A stretch of 64,000 nt of DNA from Chitinophagaceae bacterium (GCA_003168265.1 PMSV01000023.1:124001-188000); one strand, 5' to 3'. Positions 45,491 to 55,686 are shown, numbered from the stretch's first letter. Numbers and translations are program-made. Notes: generated by a model from the letters alone, not told the origin.

Positions 45491-46354
45491 ATGGCCGAAA
45501 CAAAACCAACTGCAACGGCAGCCGCAAAAGTCTCAACTTCCGTGCAACCGAAGAAAAAAGGCAACTCGATTTCCTGGATAGCTCCCGTAATTTGTGTCTT
45601 AATTGGGTACATCTTCTGGCGTTTTATTTTAGGGTCCCCGGATCATTTTGCAAAGACGCTTGATGATAATTGGTTTTGGCCTAAATATGAAGGAGCAAAA
45701 GGTGACTTGAATAAAATGTATTTGGGCGGAATTATTGTTCCTATTCTAATTGGGGCACTTTTGACAGTACTGACATTTGTGGTTGAACGGTACCTGACTA
45801 TCACAAAAGCCACCGGCACAGGAAATATTGCTGAGTTTATCCGTAAGGTTCAATACAACCTTGCAAACAAAAATGTAGATGCCGCAATCAGCGAATGTGA
45901 TAAGCAAAAAGGCAGCGTAGGCAATGTAATGAAGGCTGGCCTTCGCAAGTACAAGGAAATGATCAGCAATACCGAACTGGATACGGAGCAAAAAGTGCTG
46001 GCAATCCAGAAAGAGGTGGAAGAAGCCACAGCCCTCGAACTGCCCATGCTCGAAAAAAACCTGGTTTTCCTTTCAACGATTGCGTCTGTCGCTACACTGA
46101 TGGGATTGTTAGGAACAGTTTTGGGGATGATCCGCTCCTTCTCAGCACTTGGAGACAGTGGCGGCGGCGAGGCAGCACAAAGGCTTTCTCAGGGTATATC
46201 AGAGGCCCTTTACAACACGGCCCTCGGTATCGGAACCTCCGCTATCTCCATTATCATGTACAATATCTTTACCACAAAGATCGACGGGATAACCTATGGT
46301 ATCGACGAAAGCGGATTCACCCTTACTCAGAGTTTTGCTACCATGTACAAATAA
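45491..46354 (+). CDS. exbB: MotA/TolQ/ExbB proton channel family protein
   Basis: The 287-residue protein has an N-terminal TM helix (SWIAPVICVLIGYIFWRF) after a polar segment, a second helix (PILIGALLTVLTFVVE), and the ExbB signature region LSTIASVATLMGLLGTVLGMI and ALYNTALGIGTSAISIIM. It forms the proton channel energising TonB. It heads exbB-exbD-exbD-tonB. Confidence 0.94.
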   Translation: MAETKPTATAAAKVSTSVQPKKKGNSISWIAPVICVLIGYIFWRFILGSPDHFAKTLDDNWFWPKYEGAKGDLNKMYLGGIIVPILIGALLTVLTFVVERYLTITKATGTGNIAEFIRKVQYNLANKNVDAAISECDKQKGSVGNVMKAGLRKYKEMISNTELDTEQKVLAIQKEVEEATALELPMLEKNLVFLSTIASVATLMGLLGTVLGMIRSFSALGDSGGGEAAQRLSQGISEALYNTALGIGTSAISIIMYNIFTTKIDGITYGIDESGFTLTQSFATMYK

Positions 46355-46424
46355 TTTTCATGGTCCTGAGTTTATGGAAAATGAAAGAATTTGCATCTAT
46401 CAGTTAACAAATTAATTAATAACC

Positions 46425-47105
46425 ATGGGAAGAGCGAAACTACCACGAAAAAGCACCAACATCGACATGACCGCGATGTGCGACGTGGCATTCCTGTTGC
46501 TATCCTTTTTCATATTGGCTACTAAGTTCAAGCCCCCTGAAATCCTGAGCGTTGACACGCCCAATTCCGTGTCCTCCAAGATTGCTCCGGATAAGGATGT
46601 GGTTTTGATCACAATAGACAAGGATGGAAAAGTCTACTTTTCGGTTTCTGATGGAAATCCGACTCAAAAAGCGGATATCATCGACGATATCAACACAACT
46701 AAGAACCTGGGCCTTTCTGCCGACGAGAAAAAGAACTTTACAAATAACGCATCAGCCTATGTCGGGGTTCCCTTCAGTGAGTTAAAATCATACCTGGACA
46801 AGGACCCGACGCAAATGAAAAATCTCAAGCTGCCGGGAATTCCCGTGCTCGATTCCACTAATAATCAGTTGATTGACTGGATACATTCGGCAACAACTGC
46901 ATTTTTTAACGGATCGAAAAAGATGAACCTCCTTGTCAAAGGGGATGATGCTTCAAAATATCCTGCGTTTCAGGGGGTCATCAAGGCGTTCAAGAAAAAC
47001 GATCAGATGAAATTCCAGGTGGTAACCAACCCTGTTGCAGTTCCTTCCGGAACCGAACTTTGGAAGAAAAACCTGCAGACCGGGACTAAGGGTTCACTTG
47101 ATTAA
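46425..47105 (+). CDS. exbD: ExbD/TolR family biopolymer transport protein (first copy)
   Basis: The 226-residue protein has a short cytoplasmic N-terminus, one TM helix with the essential Asp (NIDMTAMCDVAFLLLSFFIL) and an unusually long periplasmic domain. It is the larger of two ExbD proteins in this operon; the two probably form a mixed complex with ExbB. Confidence 0.92.
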   Translation: MGRAKLPRKSTNIDMTAMCDVAFLLLSFFILATKFKPPEILSVDTPNSVSSKIAPDKDVVLITIDKDGKVYFSVSDGNPTQKADIIDDINTTKNLGLSADEKKNFTNNASAYVGVPFSELKSYLDKDPTQMKNLKLPGIPVLDSTNNQLIDWIHSATTAFFNGSKKMNLLVKGDDASKYPAFQGVIKAFKKNDQMKFQVVTNPVAVPSGTELWKKNLQTGTKGSLD

Positions 47106-47126
47106 TCAATTAAAAACTGAATTTCT

Positions 47127-47660
47127 ATGGCAGAGATGGATACCTCGTCGGGCGGTGGTCACAAAAAAGGGCCCGGCGTTAAAAAGAGTAAGAAGTTGTC
47201 GACCAGGGTGGATCTTACGCCCATGGTGGACCTCGGATTTCTCCTCATCACCTTTTTCATATTCACGACGACCATGAGCCAGCCGACAGCCTTTAAGCTG
47301 TTCCTGCCCAAAGACGTAGATAAGCCTGAAGAACAGAATAAGGTCAAGGCATCGGCAGTATTGACCATCATGCTCGGTAAGAATGACCAGATATATGATT
47401 ATGAAGGCGATGATCCAAAACAATTAAAAGCTTCTAATTTCAAGGAAATCAGGGATGTTATCCTGGATAAGAAGCGCAGGACAGATCCAAAGGATTTTGT
47501 TGTTGTCCTCAAGCCTACCAAGGATGCCACTTATAAAAACACCATCAATATCCTCGATGAAATGACCATCGATGATGTGAAGCGTTTTGCCCTGGTGGAT
47601 ATCAGCGATCCGGAATATGGCCTGATCCTGTTAACCCAACAGGCAAATGGTATTAAATAG
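47127..47660 (+). CDS. exbD: ExbD/TolR family biopolymer transport protein (second copy)
   Basis: The 177-residue protein has STRVDLTPMVDLGFLLITFFI with the TM Asp, and a periplasmic domain ending in DPEYGLILLTQQANG. It follows the first exbD by 21 bp. Two exbD genes in a row is the usual Bacteroidota arrangement. Confidence 0.92.
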   Translation: MAEMDTSSGGGHKKGPGVKKSKKLSTRVDLTPMVDLGFLLITFFIFTTTMSQPTAFKLFLPKDVDKPEEQNKVKASAVLTIMLGKNDQIYDYEGDDPKQLKASNFKEIRDVILDKKRRTDPKDFVVVLKPTKDATYKNTINILDEMTIDDVKRFALVDISDPEYGLILLTQQANGIK

Positions 47661-47721
47661 GAAGGTTTCTTTATGAAAATTGGAAAATGGTCTTGATTAG
47701 TCTTAAATAAAAAATCCTACA

Positions 47722-48546
47722 ATGGATCCAAAAAAAATCTTAGACGCTGATATACTCGACATCATCTTCGAGGGGAGAAACAAGGAGTATGGAGCCTACG
47801 ATCTCCGGAAAACCTATAACCGGAGACTCATAATGGCTATGGCCTCGATTGGCGCACTCATCCTCCTGCTCTTTGTCGGATATCTCCTGGCTGGAGTGAT
47901 CGGCTCCGGACAAAAGAAACAGAATATGGTAGTACAGGATGTGCAACTTGAAGATGTCAAAGAAGAAAAGAAAAATGAACCCCCTCCCCCCCCTCCTCCA
48001 AAAATAGAGCCTCCAAAAGTGGAAATGGCCAAATTCACGCCTCCCAAAATCGTGAAAGATGACCAGGTGAAGGAGGAAGAAAAGCCGCCTGAACAGGAAA
48101 AGCTCGAAGACACAAAGATTGGTACTACCAACCAGGAAGGTATAAAAGATGATGGACTTGCCGCTCCGGTAGACCAGGGAAAAGGGGTGGTCGAAGCTCC
48201 CAAAAAGGATGAAGAAGACTATGACAAGCTCTTCACAAAGGTGGAAATCGAATCTTCCTTCCCGGGTGGAGATGCCGCATGGCAGCGTTATCTGCTAAAG
48301 AACATGCGCTATCCCGAAGAAGCCCAGAATAATGAAATCCAGGGCCAGGTAGTTGTACAGTTCATCGTAGACAAGGAAGGAAATATCAGCGATGTTCAAG
48401 CCGTCTCAGGCCCCACGGATGGAGGACTTCGTGACGAAGCTGTACGTGTAATCAAAAAAAGCGGTTTATGGAAGCCCGCCGTACAAAACGGACGCCAGGT
48501 AAAATCCCAAAAACGCCAGCCTATAGTATTCAAGCTCGAACAATAA
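47722..48546 (+). CDS. tonB: TonB energy transducer
   Basis: The 274-residue protein has the ADILDIIFEGRNKEYGAYDLR N-terminus, one TM helix (AMASIGALILLLFVGYLLA), a long Pro/Lys/Glu spacer (PPPPPPPKIEPPK) and a C-terminal TonB domain with FIVDKEGNISDVQAVSGP and WKPAVQNGRQVKSQKRQP. It is paralogous to the TonB at 23534. It is the last gene of the exbB operon and is followed by a terminator at 48577-48600. Confidence 0.93.
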   Translation: MDPKKILDADILDIIFEGRNKEYGAYDLRKTYNRRLIMAMASIGALILLLFVGYLLAGVIGSGQKKQNMVVQDVQLEDVKEEKKNEPPPPPPPKIEPPKVEMAKFTPPKIVKDDQVKEEEKPPEQEKLEDTKIGTTNQEGIKDDGLAAPVDQGKGVVEAPKKDEEDYDKLFTKVEIESSFPGGDAAWQRYLLKNMRYPEEAQNNEIQGQVVVQFIVDKEGNISDVQAVSGPTDGGLRDEAVRVIKKSGLWKPAVQNGRQVKSQKRQPIVFKLEQ

Positions 48547-48576
48547 AAGGAGTGGAAATATTTAAATACTTATGCA

Positions 48577-48602
48577 AATCCCCGCCTCCGGCGGGGATTT
48601 TT
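48577..48602 (+). terminator. Terminator after tonB
   Basis: AATCCCCGCC (48577-48586) TCC GGCGGGGATT (48590-48599) is a perfect 10-bp hairpin followed by TTTT. It separates the exb/tonB operon from mnmE. Confidence 0.85.
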
Positions 48603-48645
48603 GTTAGCGAGCTAATTAAATGTGTAGGTTTGGAAAACTTTTCAC

Positions 48646-50049
48646 ATGCTCGGAAAACTGATCGGATGGGACGACACCATAGCAGCCCCCGCTACCGCGC
48701 CCGGGCCAGGTGCCCTCGCCCTCCTCCGCCTCAGCGGCCCTCATGCCCTTCAAATCATTGACCAGCTCTTCCCCTCAAAGCGGATCTCTACTCAGCCCAA
48801 CCACACCCTTCATGTCGGAAACCTCGTCCACCAGGGCGAAACCCTAGACGAAGTCGTGGTGTCCCTCTACAAGGCCCCCAGGTCCTATACGGGTGAAGAC
48901 ACCATCGAGATCTCCTGCCATGGCTCCCCCTATATCCAGGAGCGCATACTCGACGCCCTCATCCACAATGGCGCCAGAATCGCCCGGCCCGGCGAATTCA
49001 CTCAACGCGCCTTCCTTAAGGGGAAGATGGATCTCGTCCAGGCCGAAGCCGTCGCCGACCTAATCGCCAGCAACAACCAAAGTGCACAGCGTTCTGCCCT
49101 TTACCAAATGCGCGGTGGCTTCTCCGCCGAGCTCCGGCAGCTCCGTGAACAGCTTATAAGCTTCTCCGCCCTCATAGAACTAGAACTCGACTTCTCCCAG
49201 GAAGACGTCCAGTTCGCCGACCGCTGGAAATTCTACGAGCTCATCGAAAGCGCCCTCAATACCACCGGCGCCCTAATCGAATCCTTCCGGCTCGGGAATG
49301 TCATCCGCCACGGAGTCCAGGTCGCAATCATCGGCCGCCCCAACTCTGGTAAGTCCACCCTCCTCAATGCCTTGCTCAATGAAGAACGCGCCATCGTCTC
49401 CGAAATCGCAGGCACCACCCGCGACACGGTAGAAGAAGTCCTCAACATCGACGGAATCCCCTTTCGCCTCATCGACACCGCCGGCATCCGCGACCATTCC
49501 AGCGACCACATCGAAAACATCGGTATACGGCGCAGCCTAGACAAGATCCAGGCCGCCGACATTATCATCCACCTCTTCGATGCCGCCGACCCCGAAGAAT
49601 CCGTCACCCAGGTCCTCACCCGCCAGGCTGCCTGGCAGGCTCCCGCCAGCGTTAGCGGCAAAACCATCCTCCCCGTCGCCAACAAGATCGACCAGCTTCC
49701 CCTCGTCCATATCGAGCAAAAATTTTCGGCCCATCCCGAAATCCTCCAGCTCTCCGCCAAAAACCACCTGCGGCTCGACCAGCTCAAACAAAAACTCGTC
49801 CGCTCCGTCCTCGCCAACCGAACCCATGTAGGCGAAAGTCTCCTCACCAACGAGCGCCACCTCCAGGCCCTCAAGAAGGTCCAGCAATCGCTTGACTCCA
49901 TCAGACAAGGCCTCGACCAGCAATTAAGCGGAGATTTGCTTTCGCCGGACATCCGCCAATGCCTCCACTGGTTAGGCGAGATCACGGGAGAGATTACAAC
50001 TGAAGATCAGTTGGATTATATTTTCAGTAAGTTTTGTATCGGGAAATAG
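48646..50049 (+). CDS. mnmE: tRNA modification GTPase MnmE
   Basis: The 467-residue protein begins DDTIAAPATAPGPGALALLRLSG, the folate-binding N-terminal domain. The G domain has GRPNSGKSTLLNALL (P-loop), TTRDTVEE, DTAGIRDH and NKIDQL. The C-terminus is FSKFCIGK, the conserved CxGK motif. With MnmG it makes the wobble-uridine cmnm5 modification. Codon use is strikingly rich in C on the plus strand. Confidence 0.97.
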   Translation: MLGKLIGWDDTIAAPATAPGPGALALLRLSGPHALQIIDQLFPSKRISTQPNHTLHVGNLVHQGETLDEVVVSLYKAPRSYTGEDTIEISCHGSPYIQERILDALIHNGARIARPGEFTQRAFLKGKMDLVQAEAVADLIASNNQSAQRSALYQMRGGFSAELRQLREQLISFSALIELELDFSQEDVQFADRWKFYELIESALNTTGALIESFRLGNVIRHGVQVAIIGRPNSGKSTLLNALLNEERAIVSEIAGTTRDTVEEVLNIDGIPFRLIDTAGIRDHSSDHIENIGIRRSLDKIQAADIIIHLFDAADPEESVTQVLTRQAAWQAPASVSGKTILPVANKIDQLPLVHIEQKFSAHPEILQLSAKNHLRLDQLKQKLVRSVLANRTHVGESLLTNERHLQALKKVQQSLDSIRQGLDQQLSGDLLSPDIRQCLHWLGEITGEITTEDQLDYIFSKFCIGK

Positions 50050-50253
50050 TCAGCATAAAATGTTGATTGTCAATTTTCATATTTTCTCAAATTTGTTGAT
50101 TATTATCAGTGCGCTGCTATTTGGGGGTTTTAATGCTGGCACCGCTTGGGCGAAATCCCGCTTAACCAAAACATAAAAAGAAATAGGCGATTTTACAAAA
50201 AGATATTCTGTAACTTTCTATTCAATATTTCAAGCACATTTAATTTTACGATT

Positions 50254-51021
50254 ATGAAAAGTGTTATCGGTAGCATTGTTTTCATGTCAGTATTGTTTTC
50301 TATCCCCAACTCTGCTGTCTCGCAACAACAAACTGCCTATAAGGTTCCGGACTCTTATAATTTTGATTATGAAGTAGCGCAACAGGCCAATAGTGCAAGT
50401 AAGAATTCAGGTGGCGCTAAGGCGATAACTTATTATTATTCGCAAAACGGTGATTATACAGCTTTGAAAGCTGATAACAAGAATAATTCCTTTATAATCT
50501 TTACAAAGGATGGCACCACGGTCATCATTGATGATCAAAAGAAGACAATCACCCTCATGCGCATGCAAAATATGGTGGGTGATATGAGCAAAATTGCCGA
50601 ACAGTATAACAAGAACAGTACTTCTGCAACTCCCTCTGCCGTTAAGCAAGACAACAGTAATTTTAGATTTGCAAAAACAGGTAGCACAAAACTAATTAGC
50701 GGCTATACTGCTGAAGAATACGGGTATACAAACAGCAAAGGCGAAAAAGGAAGCGTATGGTACGCCAAGGTTGATTTTAACACCTCATTATTTTCCATGC
50801 TTGGTGCAGGAACAGGGCCATCCGGTTCTGCAATGAGCAAATATGGAACTGCTGCGCCCTCGTATCCCCAGCTAAATGATCCGCATCTCCTGGTGGTAGA
50901 AGTAGAGAACAGTGCTCATCCGGGAGAAGGGATGACCACTCAGAGCATATTAAAAAAATCATTAGTGATTGCTACCAATGGATACCACATCAATAATCTC
51001 AGCAATATGATGGGCCAATAA
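50254..51021 (+). CDS. Exported protein, DUF4412-like
   Basis: From ATG 50254 the protein is 255 residues with a signal peptide (VIGSIVFMSVLFSIPNSAVS). The mature part has repeated beta-strand segments (GDYTALKADNKNNSFIIFTK, GTTVIIDDQKKTITL), TKLISGYTAEEYGYTNSKG and a VWYAKVDF segment, resembling DUF4412-type periplasmic or outer-surface proteins. An upstream in-frame ATG at 50146 gives no signal peptide and was rejected. Function is unknown. Confidence 0.7.
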   Translation: MKSVIGSIVFMSVLFSIPNSAVSQQQTAYKVPDSYNFDYEVAQQANSASKNSGGAKAITYYYSQNGDYTALKADNKNNSFIIFTKDGTTVIIDDQKKTITLMRMQNMVGDMSKIAEQYNKNSTSATPSAVKQDNSNFRFAKTGSTKLISGYTAEEYGYTNSKGEKGSVWYAKVDFNTSLFSMLGAGTGPSGSAMSKYGTAAPSYPQLNDPHLLVVEVENSAHPGEGMTTQSILKKSLVIATNGYHINNLSNMMGQ

Positions 51022-51216
51022 AACTCCGATCGAAGGATTGTCAGAGGATATCGACATAGCGCCTCATGTATGACTGGCTAATCAATACAGAAGAAGGGTC
51101 TCTTGGCGCATAACTGTTGCATACGATAATATCTAAAGAGAGCATTTCAGGCTAATCTGCTTGTGTCCATATACCCTGTGCTGATATTTTTTTGTCTTCT
51201 TTAGCTAGCAATAAAT

Positions 51217-51354
51217 ATGAACGTAAAAGATCAAATCAAAAAGTATATTACCAGCCAGCCTGAACCAAAACGTAGTGAGATGCAAGAGTTGCACAAGTTT
51301 ATACTTCAGGTATTACTGGGATGTAAATTATGGTTCCTCGATGGCACTCAGTGA
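51217..51354 (+). pseudogene. DUF1801-type protein fragment (N-terminal 45 codons)
   Basis: From ATG 51217 the frame reads NVKDQIKKYITSQPEPKRS, QELHKFILQV and LLGCKLWFLDG, then TGA. DUF1801 domain proteins are about 120-140 residues, so most is lost. It probably represents an eroded gene. Confidence 0.5.
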
Positions 51355-51388
51355 GCGGATCAACTGCCAATAAGGCGAAAAAATAATA

Positions 51389-51733
51389 TTGTCGCAAACG
51401 GCTTACATAAGTGTTCAAACTGCATTTGCCCAAAAAACAAACGTAAATTCGTTACTTCAAATAGTAGCTGCAGAAAATGACGAACAGCGTAAACAAAACA
51501 TAGAGTACGCTTTAATTGCTATTGGTATTATTATTTTACTTACTCTTTATTTACTCCTAAGCCGCAGCTTTATTACCAATACAAAACTGATTGAGTTTTT
51601 TGGCGTAATTACTTTTCCGATTGTGTTTGGGTTTTTAAATTTATTCCTACATCCTCAGGGGCGGATCAAACGCACCCGCCTTAGCCCTAATATGGCTAAG
51701 CACAGGTTCAAGCCCTTACTCGCCTATCAATAA
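51389..51733 (+). pseudogene. Fragment of a membrane signalling protein (two TM helices)
   Basis: The 114-codon frame from TTG 51389 has two TM segments (ALIAIGIIILLTLYLLLSRS and LIEFFGVITFPIVFGFLNL) and a LFLHP element that in relatives continues into a further TM and cytoplasmic part. Here it changes abruptly to an unrelated basic tail (RIKRTRLSPNMAKHR) after 51655. That tail DNA can form two hairpins (GGCGG..CCGCC, TTAGCC..GGCTAA). It looks like a truncated sensor-type gene. Confidence 0.45.
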
Positions 51734-51970
51734 TTTTCTCACTTTTAATATTTCATTCAAAATTGTTTATATTTTTAATCCTCTATCATTTTTACAAACG
51801 TAGAATATTTTGATAATCAGGTAAACAAACAACCTGAAAATCCTTCGGACGAAATTATTCCTGCATAGGATAACGAAGAGAAATCTTGAATGCTGTTGGA
51901 ATTGTAAATAACTAGAACATCGGATATAAACTTTGATATAGGTAAACAAAAAAGAATTCAAAGAGATCAT

Positions 51971-52501
51971 ATGGGTAAAATATTATCTAGAGGATTGCTT
52001 GCTATATATATAGCGATACTGATTTGGTTAGTGTTATTCAAATTTTCAGTGCATATTTCGCATGTATTTGCACATCACCACAGAAGTCTTAACTTGATTC
52101 CATTTGCTGCTCCTTCCATTGTAAATGGAAAAATTAATTACGGAGAGATGATATATAACTGTATCTTCTTTATTCCATTGGCTTTGCTTTTGGATGTCAA
52201 TTTCAAAAAAATTGGATTTTTACCTAAGCTTGCTTTCATAATGTTTTTTAGCCTTAGTGCTGAAATAATTCAATTTATCTTCGCAATTGGAGCGACAGAC
52301 ATAACAGATGTAATTACGAATACTCTTGGAGGCTTTCTTGGACTGAAGCTTTACGATTTAAGCAATAAGTATATTAATACTAAAAAGTTGGACAAAGTGA
52401 TTGTTTTAGTCGGTATACTTTTGTTCCTGGTATTTGTCGCAATAGACGTCAATCATTTCGTTCGAAGTCATAAAAATGAGAAAATGAATAAGAATTTATA
52501 G
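51971..52501 (+). CDS. VanZ family membrane protein
   Basis: The 176-residue protein has about four to five TM helices with VanZ hallmarks: SLNLIPFAAPSI, MIYNCIFFIPLALLL, and the SAEIIQFIFAIGATDITDVITNTLGG stretch in shortened form. VanZ homologues can confer low-level teicoplanin resistance in some hosts; the role here is unknown. ATG 51971 gives a normal length. Confidence 0.85.
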   Translation: MGKILSRGLLAIYIAILIWLVLFKFSVHISHVFAHHHRSLNLIPFAAPSIVNGKINYGEMIYNCIFFIPLALLLDVNFKKIGFLPKLAFIMFFSLSAEIIQFIFAIGATDITDVITNTLGGFLGLKLYDLSNKYINTKKLDKVIVLVGILLFLVFVAIDVNHFVRSHKNEKMNKNL

Positions 52502-52659
52502 GAGGTCTTTAAATAATATGCTATTCACTAAAATTTGAAATAAATACATAAACCTTTCACTAACGGTTAAAAATATATAATACTTAAATCAGATTAAATT
52601 CATGTCGCTCATCTATTACTAATTCTTCTCAAAAGCGCACTTGATGTGGCATTTCATTT

Positions 52660-52860
52660 TCAGTATCGGAAAGTAGCCGCACTCCACTAGTTGCACATTC
52701 TACACCCGGTATCTACTGTTCATGCACATTCCATTTGTCTCGCCTCAAGCGAGATTGCTTTTCTTTGCTTTTAGTGACCAAATTGTTGTGCCTAATCCGG
52801 TTACTACTTTTTATTTTGTAGTAAACCCATAAATATTGGGAGAAATTATAGGCAACAATG
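52660..52860. repeat. Dispersed intergenic repeat, copy A (about 200 bp)
   Basis: The sequence from CGGAAAGTAGCC through a TCTCGC-CTCAA-GCGAGA hairpin and a TTGCTTTTCTTTGC tract to GGTTACTACT resembles stretches at about 57812-58000 and 59578-59662. It lies 60-260 bp upstream of a kinase gene and explains most of the 418-bp gap at 52502-52919. No transposase or coding frame is present. Confidence 0.5.
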
Positions 52861-52919
52861 ATATGGTACAGAAGATTTTGTACTATTTTTAGTCGGACAA
52901 TAATGAAAATAATCGATTT

Positions 52920-55085
52920 ATGAAAATTTTATGTTGCTTTTCTTTATTTACTCTTTTGTCTGTTTTTTATTGTTTCTCACAAGACGATGGTACTGCAATT
53001 GTTCATATAGATAAAATTTTACCTAAAGGCTTAATATTAATGAATGGATGGAAATTTCATGCGGGTGATAATCTTAATTGGGCGAAGACTGATTTTAATG
53101 ACACTCCATGGAATACAATCAATCCAGCAATCGATATTCATAATTTATCGGAAATTCCGAAAACAAGTATTAGCTGGCTGAGGTTGCATTTTTACTCAGG
53201 AGATTCCAGTGATCAAAAGATGTCCATGCTCATGCAGCAATCGGTCGCATCAGAAATTTACTTGGATGATAGTTTAATTTATCGCTTTGGTACATTGAGT
53301 GGAAATGCTACAGAAGTAGCAGCATATGATCCTTTATGGGAACCCCTCCAAATCCCGATAAAGAAAAATGCGTACCACGTTCTGGCGATAAGATTTCAGG
53401 CTCAGCCAAATATTTTTTACACCGCAATATTTGAGACTGCAAATCCTTTATTATGGATCAAGGTTATGGGTTCCCATAATGCTTTTGAATACTATCAGGA
53501 GAAAGCTAGGCTTATTAATAATTTAGAATTAATACCTCTTGGTATTTATTTAATGATGTTTATCCTGCATATGGCATTCTACCTTGTTTATCCCAGCCAA
53601 AAAGCAAATCTTTTTTTTGGCATCTATGCTTTTTCCGCAATAATAGGAGGTACCCTGCAGCTTGTTTTATTTATGTTCAATCACACTGTCGCACATAAAT
53701 TTTATCTTGCAAATTCTTCACTGCTGTTTTTCTTCTTATGTGATTTGTGTATTTTTACCGCACTTAACTACCTTCTTCAGCGAGTGTGGGATTTCACCTA
53801 TAAGGCATCGATCATTTTATTGATTGCAGCAATCATCTTTAGTGCGTCAATCTATCCCAGTGGCTGGAAGCTGGGGCAGATTGTTCATTTATTAATTTAC
53901 GTGAATATTATTCGCATTGCCTTTTCTTCCGTTTTTAAAAGGAAAAAAGGCGCCTGGATCATTGCGATAGGAGGCATAAGTTCAATTGTTTTTTTTATTG
54001 TTTTCATACTTAAAGGCCCTCTTCCTGGAACATCCTCATTTGACAGTCAGGACGCCTTAAGGACAGCAATTTTTATGATGTTTATTTTAAGCCTGCCAGC
54101 TTCAGTTTCATTGTTCCTAGCACTCGATTTTGCGTTTACCAACCGAACCTTAAAGGAAAAATTGCATGAGGTTAATGAACTGTCACAAAAAAACATAATT
54201 CAGGAAAGAGAAAAACAGCAATTATTATCTTCCCATAACGATATGCTGGAAAAACAGGTTGCTGAGCGTACTTCCAAACTGAAGCAATCACTCGAAAACC
54301 TGCAGTCCACCCAATCCCAGCTTATACAATCAGAAAAGATGGCCTCCCTTGGTGAACTTACTGCAGGCATTGCACATGAGATACAGAACCCTCTCAATTT
54401 CGTGAATAATTTTTCTGAAGTGAACAAAGAATTGCTGGCAGAGATGAAAGATGAAATAAAAAAAGGAAATATTGATGAAGTTAGTGCAATTGCAGATAAT
54501 GTAATTAACAATGAAGAGAAAATAAATCAACATGGCAAGCGTGCAGATGCCATTGTGAAAGGTATGCTGCAACATACAAGGTCAAGCGCTGGGTTAAAAG
54601 AACCGACGGATATAAATGTGTTGGTTGATGAATATTTGAGGCTGGCATATCATGGTTTGAGGGCAAAGGATAAAGATTTCAATACTGATATAAAAACTGA
54701 TTTTGACAAATCAATAGATAATATCAATATTATTCCACAGGATATTGGGAGAGTGCTTTTGAATCTATACAATAATGCATTTTATGCTGTAACTGAAAAA
54801 AAGAAAATAGCAGAAGTCGGTTACGAGCCAACAATATCAGTAAGCACCATGAAGTCTGATAGTAAGATAACGATCATTGTTAAAGACAACGGCAATGGTA
54901 TTCCAGAACAAATAGTTGATAAAATATTCCAGCCATTCTTCACTACAAAACCCACTGGTCAGGGTACCGGATTGGGATTATCATTAAGTTATGATATTGT
55001 GAAAGCGCATGGCGGGGAGATAAAAGTAAATACAAAGGAGGGGGAATATACAGAATTTGTGATCCTGCTTCTTATTAAAGTATGA
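52920..55085 (+). CDS. Sensor histidine kinase with 7TMR-DISM-like input domain
   Basis: The 721-residue protein has a signal peptide (CCFSLFTLLSVFYCFS), a periplasmic beta-sandwich (about 25-190, with KFHAGDNLNW and DDSLIYRFGT), seven TM helices (about 205-410), a coiled coil, then HisKA with GIAHEIQNPLNF (phospho-His486) and HATPase (GRVLLNLYNNAFYA, DNGNGIPEQ, GTGLGLSLSYDIVKAHGGE). It phosphorylates an unidentified response regulator; none is adjacent. The kinase half is near-identical in pattern to the one at 55785. Confidence 0.93.
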   Translation: MKILCCFSLFTLLSVFYCFSQDDGTAIVHIDKILPKGLILMNGWKFHAGDNLNWAKTDFNDTPWNTINPAIDIHNLSEIPKTSISWLRLHFYSGDSSDQKMSMLMQQSVASEIYLDDSLIYRFGTLSGNATEVAAYDPLWEPLQIPIKKNAYHVLAIRFQAQPNIFYTAIFETANPLLWIKVMGSHNAFEYYQEKARLINNLELIPLGIYLMMFILHMAFYLVYPSQKANLFFGIYAFSAIIGGTLQLVLFMFNHTVAHKFYLANSSLLFFFLCDLCIFTALNYLLQRVWDFTYKASIILLIAAIIFSASIYPSGWKLGQIVHLLIYVNIIRIAFSSVFKRKKGAWIIAIGGISSIVFFIVFILKGPLPGTSSFDSQDALRTAIFMMFILSLPASVSLFLALDFAFTNRTLKEKLHEVNELSQKNIIQEREKQQLLSSHNDMLEKQVAERTSKLKQSLENLQSTQSQLIQSEKMASLGELTAGIAHEIQNPLNFVNNFSEVNKELLAEMKDEIKKGNIDEVSAIADNVINNEEKINQHGKRADAIVKGMLQHTRSSAGLKEPTDINVLVDEYLRLAYHGLRAKDKDFNTDIKTDFDKSIDNINIIPQDIGRVLLNLYNNAFYAVTEKKKIAEVGYEPTISVSTMKSDSKITIIVKDNGNGIPEQIVDKIFQPFFTTKPTGQGTGLGLSLSYDIVKAHGGEIKVNTKEGEYTEFVILLLIKV

Positions 55086-55686
55086 TACTATTCCAATCAT
55101 TAATCTGTTACTATGTAAGAATTCAAAAAAGTGCCTGTAGAAAAAGGCCCCGCGATTGATTATGATCACCATTTTTATATCATGACTATTTTTGATGACT
55201 ATTTTTCAAATTCCTGTAATATTTTTATTTCATCATCGGTGACACGTAAAACTTTGAGATTTTTTTCATCCTGGACCTGAACCAGGTATATTGTTTGGTT
55301 TTTACTTAAACTAATTTCATTCACAAATGTGATAGTATAATCATAATATGTGCTCTTAACCTTACTTCTGATCTTTTTCGGAAATTGTGCTTCCTGGTAG
55401 CTGGCAATAGTAAACAGCCATCCTGTGCAACGAAAAATCGATTTAAATCTTAAAGCTTTCGTTGAAATCTGGTTCCGCTTTAATATTGAAAAAGTTATCG
55501 ATAAAAAAGGTCAATCAGAAATCCGGGGAGCTGTAGATGAATATTACAACTTGAGCACAAATAATAGTTACGCCCAAAAAGTTATCTATCATTTTTTGAG
55601 GGTAATCAAATTGAACCCCGAAATAATCAATTTTCAGTAACTTCAAATCATCATCCATCCCTGTCAGTCTGCCTTGGTCATTTTAG
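55086..55686. other. Gap with short unassigned frames, possible remnant
   Basis: About 600 bp. A minus-strand frame ends with TAG at 55199-55201 and reads up to about 55450 with protein-like composition (KSTYYDYTITFVNE, LVQVQDEKN) but no start codon was found. A plus-strand 71-codon ORF at 55425-55640 (FVEIWFRFNIEKVIDKK) overlaps it and is not recognised. Neither is strong. Confidence 0.3.
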
